A program made the translations under genes and the position numbers. Below, in pieces: positions 1 to 8,283 of a stretch of 39,288 nt of DNA. The DNA is taken from NCBI GenBank assembly GCA_050246015.1, contig JBFWWU010000028.1, positions 1 to 39,288 of the forward strand, read 5' to 3'. The DNA comes from JTS-AC122 sp050246015 (GTDB lineage Bacteria > Planctomycetota > Phycisphaerae > Phycisphaerales > UBA1924). Below the pieces are notes generated by a model, which had not been told where the DNA came from, ran no database searches, and was given only the letters and a program-made list of their open reading frames with translations. Each line of letters starts with the position of its first letter. The stretch's first letter is position 1.

Positions 1-2
1 AA

Positions 3-140
3 GCGACCGCCGCCGATTTCTTCGGGTTCCTGAACTCATTCTTCTCGCTGGATCAGTACGCCGACTTTAACCGCGACGGGCTTGTGAACTCGCAGGACTT
101 CTTCGATTACCTGTCGGCGTTCTTCGCCGGGTGCGAGTAG
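3..140 (+). CDS. C-terminal end of a secreted protein with a dockerin-like GC tail (partial)
   Basis: Only the last 45 codons lie in the window; the frame is open to the left edge and ends at a TAG. The visible part holds the end of one helix (ADFFGFLNSFF) and one complete calcium-loop-like unit, DFNRDGLVNSQDFFDYL, followed by SAFFAGCE. The same Asp-x-Asn-x-Asp-Gly / NSQDFFDFL / Gly-Cys pattern ends two other proteins in this window, at 17005-19878 and 38844-39287. By analogy with cellulosomal dockerins it should be a small Ca-binding paired-helix module at the C terminus of an exported protein. What the rest of the protein does cannot be seen. Confidence 0.8.
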   Translation, partial: ATAADFFGFLNSFFSLDQYADFNRDGLVNSQDFFDYLSAFFAGCE

Positions 141-150
141 AGGGTGCAGA

Positions 151-266
151 GCGGGTGGGACGCCCGCTCCACGAGGTTGAGTGGAAGGGAAGAGGCGGGT
201 GGGACGCCCGCTCCACTGGGTTGAGTGGAAGTGGAGGGGAGGCGGGTGGGACGCCCGCTCCACGAG
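151..266. repeat. Three copies of a hairpin-forming repeat unit
   Basis: Copies lie at 151-175, 195-216 and 242-266, separated by G/A-rich spacers that are themselves similar. The core reads GCGGGTG-GGA-CGCCCGC followed by TCCAC and, in two copies, GAG. The core folds into a 7-bp stem with a 3-nt loop, using one G-U pair in the plus-strand transcript. The array sits between two convergent stop codons (140 and 287). Two more copies, in reverse orientation, are at 35979-36035, also between convergent genes. A role in transcript 3'-end formation or protection is an inference; there is no T-run. Confidence 0.85.
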
Positions 267-286
267 ACTGAGTAGAAGATGATGCA

Positions 287-2518
287 TCAGATCAGCGAGC
301 GAGTCTTGGAGATCGTGATCGGGACGCTCTTGAATGCCGGGGTTTTGGATTCGGGGTCGGCCAGAGCGGGGACGAGGACATTGGCTTCGGGGTAGTACAT
401 CGCGGCGCTACCGGGGCGGATATCGATCTGGCGGACGAGGATGCCGCTCATCTCGCCGGTATCGCTTCGGACGGTGACGGCGTCGTTGACGCTCAACTTC
501 AAGCGGCGCATGTCCTGGGCCGAGAGGAAGATCACGTCGCGGCGCTCGGTGCCGCGGTAGACGTCTTCTTCTTCGTAGACGACGGTGTTGAACTGGCCCT
601 CGGAGCGGATGGTCATGAGGGTGAGGAAGCCGTTATCACGCGGCGGGGCCGGGGGGATCGGCGGTGCGAAAAAGCGGGCACGCCCGGTGGCGGTCGCGAA
701 GCGGGGCTCGCGGAACGTCCGGCCTTCGACGTGGAACTCCTTCTTGGTCGAATCGATGGAACGGATGGGGTCGTAGCCGGGGATGACGTCGGCGATGGCG
801 TCGCGGAGGTTCTCGTGACGCAGCAGCGCGCCAAAGTCGATGGCGCGTGCGGCGGGGGAATCGGCAAGGGCGGCTTGGGCGAGCGTGGCGATGACATTCA
901 CCTCGCCGCGGGGGCCGGGGTAGCGAGCAGGCCCGCCGTCGGAAAGGCGCACAAAGTTGAACATGGACTCCTGAGTGGTGGGCTGTGCTTCTTCGTCGCG
1001 GGCGCGGACGGGGAGGACGATGGACTCCTTGCCGCGGCCCAGGACGTGCCCGGTATTGAGCGTGGTGGAGAGAAAGACGGTCATGCCGATGCGTGAAAGC
1101 GCGCGGCGAGCAAAGGCGGCGTCGGGGCACGAGCCGAAGAGGTTCCCGCCCAGGTGGAGGGCGAAGGCGACCTCGCCGCGGTCGGCCTTGTGGACGCAGG
1201 CGAGCGTGTCCAGGCCGGGCGAGGTCGGGAGCGAGACGCCAAAGCGGGCTTCGATGGCGCGCAGGACCTGGTCCTTGAGGGCCGGGGTCGCGCCCATGGA
1301 GCCGACCCCTTGGACGTTGGAATGGCCGCGGAGCGGGAGGAGTCCGGCGCCGGGTCGCCCGAGCATGCCGCGGAGCAAGGCGAGGTTGGCGATCATGCGG
1401 ACGTTGTTGACGCCGTGCTGGTGATGGGTCATTCCCATGGTCCAGCAGAAGACGGCGGACGTGGCCTTGGCGTAGGTGGCGGCGACGGCGCGGATGTCGG
1501 GCTCGGCGACGCCGGACTGCTCGACGAGTTCGTCCCAGGAAGCGGCGTGTACGGCGGCGGCGAAGTCGGCGAACCCCTCGGAGTGGGCGTCGATGAAGCC
1601 GGAGTCGATGGCGGCGGATTCGATGAGCGCCTTGGCGACGGCGTACATGAATGCGATGTCGCCGCCGATGTGGGGCTGGATGTAGAGATCGGCGATCGGC
1701 GAGCCGACGAGCATGCTCCGCAGGTCGGAGGGAACCTTGAAGTTGACCAGGCCGCGTTCGCGGATGGGGTTGACGACGACGACGCGGCCGCGACGCCGGC
1801 GGACTTCCATCAGCGTGCGCATCAGGCGCGGGTGGTTGGAGGCGGGGTTGCCACCCAGGAGCATGACGAAATCGCAGTGGTCCAGGTCGTCGAGCGTGAT
1901 GGTGGCGGTGCCGGACCCCAGGACGCTGGCCATGGCAACGCCCGAGGCCTGGTGGCAGAAGTACGAGCAGTTGTTGACGTTGTTAGTGCCGAAGAGTCGG
2001 GCGACGATCTGGAGGAGGAAGGCGGCTTCGTTGGAAGAGCGACCGGAGAAGTAGAAGAACGTGGAGTCGGGGCCGTGCTGGGTCTTGGCGGTGCGCATGG
2101 CGGCGGCGACTCGCGCGAGGGCATCGTCCCAGGAGATGGGGCGGTAGGAACGATCGGCGGGCCCGGCGTAGAGAGGCTCACAGAGGCGCCCGGCGTGCTC
2201 GAGCTCGCGCGGAGAGAAGCGCGCGAGTTTGTCGAGTGGGAACTCGTCGAAGAAGCCGGGCTTGATGCGCCCCTGCATGTCGGCGGCCATGGCTTGGACG
2301 GATTTCTTGCAGACCTCGGGGAAGCGGCCGCGTTCGTTGGTCATGCCGCCTTGCTGTCCCCCCATGCCCAGCGCGCAGGTCTTGCACGCATTGCGGGCGC
2401 GGAGGGCGCGGAGCATGCGCAGCACGCCGCCGGTGCGACGCGCGGATTTGAGCGTGTAGAAGATGGAATGCCATCCGCCGGCGGACGGGGGGATGGGGGG
2501 AGGAAGGGCGGGCATCAC
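287..2518 (-). CDS. FdhF/YdeP-family molybdopterin oxidoreductase, alpha subunit
   Basis: The 743-residue product follows the plan of E. coli YdeP (about 759 residues), a formate-dehydrogenase-alpha-like molybdopterin enzyme of unproven substrate. Shared landmarks are Ser-Gly-Arg-Ser-Ser-Asn-Glu-Ala near residue 158, a CHQASGVAM segment where Cys188 aligns with the molybdenum-ligand position, GGNPASNHPR near 222, and GRPGAGLLPLRGHSNVQG in the middle. The C-terminal part has the NTVVYEEEDVYRGTERRDV barrel region. The N-terminal Fe-S motif is reduced: Cys45, Cys48 and Cys70 are visible but not a full CxxCxxxC...C set. The Mo-ligand position is an ordinary Cys codon, not TGA. No fdhD, beta subunit or cofactor genes are nearby. 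The gene starts 73 bp after the stop of the C39-like gene on the same strand, so cotranscription is possible. The start ATG has no strong ribosome site. Confidence 0.88.
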   Translation of the reverse strand: MMPALPPPIPPSAGGWHSIFYTLKSARRTGGVLRMLRALRARNACKTCALGMGGQQGGMTNERGRFPEVCKKSVQAMAADMQGRIKPGFFDEFPLDKLARFSPRELEHAGRLCEPLYAGPADRSYRPISWDDALARVAAAMRTAKTQHGPDSTFFYFSGRSSNEAAFLLQIVARLFGTNNVNNCSYFCHQASGVAMASVLGSGTATITLDDLDHCDFVMLLGGNPASNHPRLMRTLMEVRRRRGRVVVVNPIRERGLVNFKVPSDLRSMLVGSPIADLYIQPHIGGDIAFMYAVAKALIESAAIDSGFIDAHSEGFADFAAAVHAASWDELVEQSGVAEPDIRAVAATYAKATSAVFCWTMGMTHHQHGVNNVRMIANLALLRGMLGRPGAGLLPLRGHSNVQGVGSMGATPALKDQVLRAIEARFGVSLPTSPGLDTLACVHKADRGEVAFALHLGGNLFGSCPDAAFARRALSRIGMTVFLSTTLNTGHVLGRGKESIVLPVRARDEEAQPTTQESMFNFVRLSDGGPARYPGPRGEVNVIATLAQAALADSPAARAIDFGALLRHENLRDAIADVIPGYDPIRSIDSTKKEFHVEGRTFREPRFATATGRARFFAPPIPPAPPRDNGFLTLMTIRSEGQFNTVVYEEEDVYRGTERRDVIFLSAQDMRRLKLSVNDAVTVRSDTGEMSGILVRQIDIRPGSAAMYYPEANVLVPALADPESKTPAFKSVPITISKTRSLI

Positions 2519-2591
2519 CGATGGTACAGCACTGATGCGTGGAACGAAGAGCAGAGCAGGTGTCGAGGGATCCGTGCGTGTTGGCGTCGGC

Positions 2592-3431
2592 CTATCGGTC
2601 GTGGCGAGCGATGGGCGTTACGCGGCGCGGCCGGCGCCGCCCGCCGACGGCGAGCAATGTCATTGGGACGGCGGCACTTGGAGCAGGAATATTCTCGGCC
2701 ATGGCACTGCGGATGTGGGCACCCCCCTCAAACTTCAACCACTGCTTCCGGGCATCCCAGGTCACGCTCGCCATCATGACGCTGCCGGGGTTATTCGGAT
2801 CGATGACACCGATCTGAGCGGCTTCATTATCTTCGGGGCGGCCATTGTTGTTGCGATCGTCGAAGCAGACTTTGGTCAGGGTGACGGCGTGTGAGAAACT
2901 CTGATCGGTCGTTCCGAAGACATAGGTGATTTCGACGTCGCACCGCGCACAGATCGCGTCGTAGAGCCACGACACATGCGGGTTGCCGGACTGAAGACCC
3001 GCGTTATTCGCCCAGTTTGAGAAGTTCTGCCGATCGCCCATGGTACCGGACACGCGCGTGGTTCCCGGCGCGAAGTCGATCAGCCATTGAGTCTTGCTTT
3101 CCCACATGTCCTGATCGCCGCGGCGTTCTCCTTGGCATCCCTGGGTGCCGTGGCGAGCATCGCGCCGGTCGCCCCAGCCGCCGTTGAGCAAGTCGCGAGT
3201 CTGAGCCGGGGTACCTTGAAAAAGACGTGTCCCGTTGTACACCTCGGGGTGCTCGCGAGCGAGAAACGAGAAGGAGTTCACAATGGACGTTGCCGCACAG
3301 GCTTTGCCGTTGTTGCGCAGGTGACCGTAACTCTCGTAGGGGAGTTCGCAACATATGACGTCGGCTGATGTCTGTATTGCCACTCCTAACCACAGCGCCA
3401 GAGGCGCGAAGCCAAGCCAGTATCTAAACAT
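2592..3431 (-). CDS. Secreted papain-like (C39-like) cysteine peptidase homologue with PEP-CTERM-like tail
   Basis: The start is set by a full AAGGAG site six bases before the ATG at 3431; a longer open frame exists but lacks such a site. Residues 1-23 form a signal peptide ending TSA-DV. Cys45 lies in GKACAATSIVNSFSFL, His181 in SFSHAVTLTKV and Asp211 in GVIDPNNPG. This order and spacing match the Cys-His-Asp arrangement of C39-type papain-like peptidases, where the Cys starts a helix and the His starts a strand. A DDRNNNGRPEDNE segment (191-203) looks like a calcium loop. Residues 248-270 (IPAPSAAVPMTLLAVGGRRR) resemble a short PEP-CTERM/exosortase sorting signal: Pro motif, hydrophobic stretch, Arg cluster. 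Activity and substrate are unknown; the family call rests on motifs only. Confidence 0.65.
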   Translation of the reverse strand: MFRYWLGFAPLALWLGVAIQTSADVICCELPYESYGHLRNNGKACAATSIVNSFSFLAREHPEVYNGTRLFQGTPAQTRDLLNGGWGDRRDARHGTQGCQGERRGDQDMWESKTQWLIDFAPGTTRVSGTMGDRQNFSNWANNAGLQSGNPHVSWLYDAICARCDVEITYVFGTTDQSFSHAVTLTKVCFDDRNNNGRPEDNEAAQIGVIDPNNPGSVMMASVTWDARKQWLKFEGGAHIRSAMAENIPAPSAAVPMTLLAVGGRRRPRRVTPIARHDR

Positions 3432-3741
3432 TGCTCTCTCCTTCGATTCGGAACAGCGCCGCCACCCGGTTGACAACGCGGCTACCGCACATGCAGTTGA
3501 GGCGCACGCTCGGGTCTTGCTTTATAACATAGCGACTGACCCGTGCAGTTCCAAGGCAACGTCGCGCCGCGACGAAGGTCGGGTCGACGGGCGCTACAAC
3601 GAGGAGAGATGCGGCCCGCCGCGCCGAGGACGGAGCGAACACAACTTGTTGTCACGGCTCAGCTTGCGCAAGCAGCACGGAGTGGAACCACCAAGCGGGA
3701 TTCGTTCGGCATCGGCGCACCACGTTGGACGAGACCGGCGT
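3432..3741. other. Intergenic region, about 310 bp
   Basis: This stretch separates the stop of xylA from the start of the C39-like gene, both on the minus strand. It holds the ribosome site of the C39-like gene (3438-3443) and a candidate minus-strand promoter (3526-3554). It is locally less GC-rich around 3515-3535 (TTTATAACATA). Open frames crossing it are short and have no recognisable product. No RNA gene or convincing terminator for xylA was seen. Confidence 0.5.
3526..3554 (-). promoter_or_regulatory. Candidate sigma-70-type promoter for the C39-like gene
   Basis: Read on the minus strand there is TTGGAA (3549-3554), a 17-base spacer, and TATGTT (3526-3531), each matching four of six consensus positions. 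This is the only A/T-rich spot in the region and it lies about 95 bp before the ATG at 3431. Planctomycete promoters are poorly defined, so this is tentative. Confidence 0.3.
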
Positions 3742-4914
3742 CTACTCCACGCCCATCAGGATCTCAATCGTCCGCTGGTCCAGCGCTTCGTACGGCAGCG
3801 GTTTGGATGCCATTTTCTCGCGGCTGAACTGCATCCCCAGCAGCGTCTCGGCGTGGCTCCGGCTGAAACCGGCCCACAGACCGTCCAGGTCCTTGGACTC
3901 CTGCTGGATCTGCCGCAGCAGCGTTCGGACATGCCGGTCGGCGTTCCAGACCTTGGCGCGCTGACGCAGCAGGAGGTACGTGCGCATGCACCCGCGGGCA
4001 AACTCGATGACATCGTCGCGGTCGGCGCTCCGGTAGGCGTGAGCGTCGAAGTGCCGGAAGCCGTCGTACTTGTGGTCCTCCAGGAGTTTGACCAGGAAGA
4101 ACGCCGCCTTCAGGTTGGCCGAGCCGAAGCGATAGTCCTGGTCGTACCGGCCGGGCTCCTGGTCATTGAGGTCGATGTGGAAGAGTTTGTCGGCGGCGAG
4201 CGCCTGGGCGACGGCGTGCGAGAAGTTGAGACCCGCCATCTGTTCATGCGCCACCTCGGGATTGACGCCCACCATGTCCGGACGCTTGAGCGTGGGGATC
4301 AGCGCCAGGTAGGAAGCCGTGGTCGGGAAGAACATGTGCCCGCGCGGCTCGTTGGGCTTGGCCTCCAGCGCGAACTTCATGTCGTACTTGCGGTCCACCG
4401 CGTAGTCGCACAGAAAGTTGAGGGCCTTGCGGAAGCGATCCTCGGCGACGATCGGATCCTTGGCGGCGTCGGACTCGCATCCTTCTCGCCCGCCCCAGAA
4501 GACGTAGATCTTCGCTCCCATCTCGGCCCCCAGGTCGATCGCGCGCATGGTCTTGCGAACGGCGTAGGCGCGGACCTCGGCGTCGTTGGAGGTGAAGGCG
4601 CCGTCTCGGAAGACCGGGTCGGTGAAGAGGTTGGTGGTCGCCATCGCCACCTGGAGCTTGTTGCGCTTGAGCGCTTTCACGAAATCCTGCTTGATCGCGT
4701 CGGCCTCCTTGTCGGAGGCGTCGATGGGGATGAGGTCGTTGTCGTGGAAGTTGACGCCGTGGACGCCCCCCACTTCACCCAGAAGGTCAACGATCTGAGC
4801 CGGATCCAGCGCGGGGCGCGTCGGCAGACCGAAGGGATCGCGGCCGGTGTGGCCCACGGTCCAGAGGCCGAAGGTGAACTTGTCTTTGGGCGAGGGAGCG
4901 AAGTCGTCGGACAT
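3742..4914 (-). CDS. xylA: Xylose isomerase (class I)
   Basis: This enzyme interconverts D-xylose and D-xylulose (and D-glucose/fructose) with two divalent metals. The 390-residue product matches the short actinobacterial-type class I enzymes. Starting at the ATG at 4914 (MSDDFAPSPKDKFTFGLWT), every active-site residue falls three positions after its Streptomyces counterpart: His57 in FHDND, Glu184 and Lys186 in EAKPNEPRG, Glu220 and His223 in NPEVAHEQ, Asp248 in HIDLND, Asp258/Asp260 in YDQDYRF and Asp290 in RHFDAH. This agreement supports the chosen start over an upstream in-frame ATG at 5016 that would add 34 unmatched residues. No xylulokinase or xylose transporter is adjacent. The gene is divergent from an alpha/beta hydrolase, with 107 bp between starts. 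Confidence 0.96.
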   Translation of the reverse strand: MSDDFAPSPKDKFTFGLWTVGHTGRDPFGLPTRPALDPAQIVDLLGEVGGVHGVNFHDNDLIPIDASDKEADAIKQDFVKALKRNKLQVAMATTNLFTDPVFRDGAFTSNDAEVRAYAVRKTMRAIDLGAEMGAKIYVFWGGREGCESDAAKDPIVAEDRFRKALNFLCDYAVDRKYDMKFALEAKPNEPRGHMFFPTTASYLALIPTLKRPDMVGVNPEVAHEQMAGLNFSHAVAQALAADKLFHIDLNDQEPGRYDQDYRFGSANLKAAFFLVKLLEDHKYDGFRHFDAHAYRSADRDDVIEFARGCMRTYLLLRQRAKVWNADRHVRTLLRQIQQESKDLDGLWAGFSRSHAETLLGMQFSREKMASKPLPYEALDQRTIEILMGVE

Positions 4915-5021
4915 GGCGTAGACCCCTGCGAGCCGGGCGGGTGCGGACCAGAGAATAGGACGGGCGGCGGGACCCAGGCCGATCCACGAAATCCTACCAT
5001 GCGGCCTCCGAAACACCCGCC

Positions 5022-6059
5022 ATGATCAATCGCATCTTCCTCTCCTCCGCACTCGCCGTTGTCTGCGCTGCCGGAAATCCCGCGAGCGCGGAGGATGGAA
5101 CGTTCGATTCAGGCGGCGTCACGATTCGCTATGTCAGCGAAGGCGAGGGCGTCCCCGTGCTTCTGATCCACGGCTGGATGGCGGATTCGTCGATGTGGGG
5201 CCGGGGTCCCGACGGGAACACGAAGCTCAAGCCGTCGGCGGGTTTTCGGGTCATCGCGCTGGACTGCCGCGGACACGGCAAGAGCGGCGCTCCGCACGAT
5301 CCAGCGCAGTACGGGCCGGAGATGGCCGAGGACCTCGTGCGCCTGCTGGACCACCTCAAGATCGAGAAGGCGCATCTGGTGGGGTACTCCAGCGGCGCCT
5401 ACTTGGCGGGCTATGTGGCCGCCCACCACCCCGAGCGCGTGCTGAGCCTGGTTTACGCGAGCCAGGCGCCGTTGTTGAAAGCCCAGAAGGTCGCGGACCC
5501 CGCCGATGCCTCGGATGCCGCCGGTCCGCCAACCGACGCGGCCACGCCCGTCGCTCCCCCCCCAGCGGCGCCGGGCGTGGACAAGAAACCGGCCCAGACG
5601 CCGCACAACCAGCCGCGGGCGAAAACCGACCCCGCGCCGGCGGAAGAAACGTCGGAGGTTGAGGTATTCGCCCGCGCCGTCGATGAGGGGGCTGACCTGG
5701 GAGTGTACATCATCGCGGTCACCCCCCCGGACCGGCCCAAGCCCTCCCCGGAACGGGCCAGGTTGATTGCTGAGTACCTGTTCCGCGGCAAGGACCTGAA
5801 GGCACTGGCCGCCGCCGGTCGTGGGTTCAAGCACCTGGGCGTTTCGCTGGACGCGCTCAAGAAGTGCCACGTCCCCACGCTCTTTATCCACGGCACGAAC
5901 GAGCTGGAGTCTCTCAAGGCTCACGTCGCATCGGTTCACGAACAACTCGGCCACGGCGAACTCAAACTCATCGCCGGCGGCGATCACATGACGACACTCA
6001 TCATCCCCGAGTTTGCAAAGTCCGTCGAGCAGTTCCTCCGCACCGGCTCGACCAAGTGA
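5022..6059 (+). CDS. Secreted alpha/beta hydrolase with a Pro/Ala-rich insertion
   Basis: The 345-residue product begins with a signal peptide (residues 1 to about 23, ending PASA). The hydrolase fold is clear: an oxyanion segment LLIHGWMADSSMW (47-59), DCRGHGKSG (81-89), the nucleophile elbow GYSSG with Ser123, and a C-terminal GGDHMT with His322. The acid position (HGTNE, 290-294) appears to be Glu294 rather than the common Asp. Between the elbow and the C-terminal lobe, where the lid normally sits, residues 155-212 are a low-complexity Ala/Pro/Asp stretch that is probably disordered. The substrate cannot be told from sequence. It is divergent from xylA and convergent with the ABC permease gene (17 bp between stops). 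Confidence 0.85.
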   Translation: MINRIFLSSALAVVCAAGNPASAEDGTFDSGGVTIRYVSEGEGVPVLLIHGWMADSSMWGRGPDGNTKLKPSAGFRVIALDCRGHGKSGAPHDPAQYGPEMAEDLVRLLDHLKIEKAHLVGYSSGAYLAGYVAAHHPERVLSLVYASQAPLLKAQKVADPADASDAAGPPTDAATPVAPPPAAPGVDKKPAQTPHNQPRAKTDPAPAEETSEVEVFARAVDEGADLGVYIIAVTPPDRPKPSPERARLIAEYLFRGKDLKALAAAGRGFKHLGVSLDALKKCHVPTLFIHGTNELESLKAHVASVHEQLGHGELKLIAGGDHMTTLIIPEFAKSVEQFLRTGSTK

Positions 6060-6076
6060 CCCCGGATCGGCGAGGT

Positions 6077-7393
6077 TCAGGCCTGCGCCCAGCGGAACAG
6101 ACGGGTGCCCAGGAAAAACGTGGCGGCGCCGATCGCGAGCAGGATGCCGCACGGGAGAGCCAACTCGGCGAAGGTCGCGTTGCGCCAGATCGCCCCGTCC
6201 AGCGCCTGCATCGCCCATTTGACCGGGCTGATGGAGCCCAGCGACTTCATCCACCCCGGCATCACGAACTGCGGGACCATCCCGCCCCCGAGCATCGAGA
6301 ACATCAGCATCACGCCCCAGCCAAGACCTGCGGCGGACTGTTCGGACTTGCCGATCACCGCGAGCATCATCATCAGGCCCGTGAAGCAGACGCCGATGCA
6401 CGCGATGACGAGGACCAGAAGCGGGACCGACGTGGGCACGACGTGAAACGGCGGGACGAACCGGGCGATGAGCAGGAGCCCGGCGGCGACACACACGGTG
6501 AGGACAAAGCAGGCCAGCCCCTTGCCGGCCAGAAGGCGGGTCTGTGAGAGCGGCGACATGCGCAGGCGGACCAGGGTGCCGCGGGTGCGCTCGGTGACGA
6601 TCGTGAGCCCAAGCGAGAGGCAGCACCCGATGACGCCCCACATGATGCCCTGCGGAAAGGAGACGGCGTACGAGTTGGTCGGGCCGTTCCGCGGGGCGGT
6701 TTGAACCGTCCCGGATTCGATCTTGATGGGGGTCCAGGTCGCGGCGCCGCCGGCGGGCGCGGGGTTGCCAGCGTCGGCGGGCGCGCCCGACGCGGGAACA
6801 TCCTTCAGGAACGTGTCGAGTTGCGGGAGGAACGCGCCAAGGGCGTCCTTCATCGCCGGGTCGATGTCCGGCGATTTCATGGCCTCGCCCAGCGCCGTCT
6901 GCACCTTCGGACGCATCGACGCCGGATCCGTGAACATCGTCTGGAATCGCATGAACGCGTACTTGGTCAGTAGCCCTTCGAGCATCCCGGCTTCGGCGCG
7001 GCGCGATGGGTCGGTGGTGACGTAGATGGTGGCGGGGTCGCCGTAGAACATCCGGTCCGAGGCTTCCCCGAACCCCTCGGGGAGTCGGACCATCGCCGCA
7101 AAGCCGCCCTTGCCCGAGCGAATGGCGTCGGTGGCGGCCGCGGCGTCGTCCCGGCGCTCGACGCTGAGTTCGCTCGCGGCTTCGAGCGACTTGACGAACG
7201 ACGCCGACGACGCGGAATGGTCCTGGTCCACCACGATGATCTTGAGCGTGGTGTCGGTGATCGAGCCGGTGCTGAAGATCGTGCCGAAGAACACCGCCAT
7301 GATCAGCGGGAAGAAAAAGGTGAAGAAGAATGCGAGCCTGTCGCGCACGAGCAGGCGGAAATCCTTCACGAGCATCGAACCGAGTGCGTTCAT
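6077..7393 (-). CDS. ABC-2 type transporter, membrane permease subunit
   Basis: The 438-residue product has the layout of ABC-2 exporters. There is one N-terminal membrane helix (about 20-40, LAFFFTFFFPLIMAVFFGTIF), a large extracytoplasmic domain of about 200 residues, then five hydrophobic helices, the last near the C terminus (PCGILLAIGAATFFLGTRLF). The soluble domain between helix 1 and helix 2 is typical of the YhhJ/DrrB-like group exporting drugs or lipids. Its ATG overlaps the stop of the ATPase gene as ATGA (7390-7393), so the two are translationally coupled and form one transporter. The half-transporter probably dimerises. The exported substrate is unknown. Confidence 0.9.
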   Translation of the reverse strand: MNALGSMLVKDFRLLVRDRLAFFFTFFFPLIMAVFFGTIFSTGSITDTTLKIIVVDQDHSASSASFVKSLEAASELSVERRDDAAAATDAIRSGKGGFAAMVRLPEGFGEASDRMFYGDPATIYVTTDPSRRAEAGMLEGLLTKYAFMRFQTMFTDPASMRPKVQTALGEAMKSPDIDPAMKDALGAFLPQLDTFLKDVPASGAPADAGNPAPAGGAATWTPIKIESGTVQTAPRNGPTNSYAVSFPQGIMWGVIGCCLSLGLTIVTERTRGTLVRLRMSPLSQTRLLAGKGLACFVLTVCVAAGLLLIARFVPPFHVVPTSVPLLVLVIACIGVCFTGLMMMLAVIGKSEQSAAGLGWGVMLMFSMLGGGMVPQFVMPGWMKSLGSISPVKWAMQALDGAIWRNATFAELALPCGILLAIGAATFFLGTRLFRWAQA

Positions 7394-8283
7394 GAGTCGC
7401 GCAGGCTCCTTCCCGTGAGCGACAGAAAAACGGATTCCAGGTCGGGACGCTCGACGCGAACCCCGCGGACCAGAGGATTGCGCAGGTGTCGGAGCATCTC
7501 CGCGGCGGGATCGTCGGTATCGATCCGGCGCTCGGCGGCGGAGGCGCCGGCGGAACCGGCCAGTTCTTCCACGATCACGGCGCTCTTGCCGCCGTGGGAC
7601 GTGATGAGTTGCTCGACGGATCCCAGGGCCAGGAGCCTGCCGTGGTCGATGATCCCGACCCGGTCGCAGACCCGCTGGGCCTCTTCCATGTAGTGCGTGG
7701 TGTAGAGGATGGTCGTGCCGGCGGACTTCATCGAACGCACGATGTCGAGGATCGCGGCCCGGGACTGCGGATCGACGCCGGCGGTCGGCTCGTCGAGCAT
7801 GACCAGCGGCGGGTTGTGGAGCACGGCGGCGGCGAGGTTCAGGCGTCGCTTCATCCCGCCGGAGTAGCCCTTGATGCGATCGCGCCGGCGATCGGTCAGC
7901 CCGACCAGGCGCAGCAGCTCGCTGGTGCGGGATGCCAGCGCGGGCCCGGAGAGATCGTAGAGAGAGCCGAAGAACCGGAGGTTCTCGTCGGCCGAGAGGT
8001 CGTCGTACAGGGCGATCTGCTGCGGCGCGACGCCGATGAGGGCGCGGAATCTTGGATCCTCGGGCGAGCCGATGCCGGCGCTCGTCGCGAGCGTGACGTC
8101 GCCGGAGTCGGGGCGGAGGAGCCCGACGGCGATGGAGATGGTGGTGGACTTGCCGGCTCCGTTGGGGCCGAGCAGACCGAAGACTTCGCCGGGGCGGACT
8201 TCGAGCGAAAGGCCGTCAACCGCGACCACCCCCGCATCAGGCGGCTTCCCAAAAGTCTTGCGGATGTTGGTGAGGGTGAGCAT
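7390..8283 (-). CDS. ABC transporter ATP-binding subunit
   Basis: This 297-residue protein powers the permease encoded immediately downstream. Visible motifs are Walker A GPNGAGKST (39-47), a Q-loop near 88, the signature YSGGMKRR (140-147), Walker B VMLDEP with Asp164-Glu165 (161-166), and the switch His197 in YTTH. The C-terminal extension of about 90 residues after the H-loop is usual for ABC-2 exporter ATPases. The ATG at 8283 (MLTLTNIRKTFG) is chosen because the family normally begins just before this first strand; an open frame continues 28 residues further with no homologous content. Confidence 0.93.
   Translation of the reverse strand: MLTLTNIRKTFGKPPDAGVVAVDGLSLEVRPGEVFGLLGPNGAGKSTTISIAVGLLRPDSGDVTLATSAGIGSPEDPRFRALIGVAPQQIALYDDLSADENLRFFGSLYDLSGPALASRTSELLRLVGLTDRRRDRIKGYSGGMKRRLNLAAAVLHNPPLVMLDEPTAGVDPQSRAAILDIVRSMKSAGTTILYTTHYMEEAQRVCDRVGIIDHGRLLALGSVEQLITSHGGKSAVIVEELAGSAGASAAERRIDTDDPAAEMLRHLRNPLVRGVRVERPDLESVFLSLTGRSLRDS

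Noticed and set aside
151..266. CRISPR array
   Set aside because: Copies are few, spacing is irregular, the intervening sequences resemble each other and no cas genes are present.
1955..1963. Selenocysteine codon in the formate-dehydrogenase-like gene
   Set aside because: The Mo-ligand position is encoded as an ordinary Cys and the frame has no internal TGA.
1154..2779. 541-codon open frame on the plus strand opposite the YdeP gene, with related long antisense frames elsewhere (5109-6641, 21892-23502, 23800-25485, 25616-27703, 27758-29644, 30701-32818)
   Set aside because: These mirror real genes in GC-rich DNA, are dominated by Gly/Arg/Ala/Asp repeats and show no domain; the opposite frames encode clear protein families.
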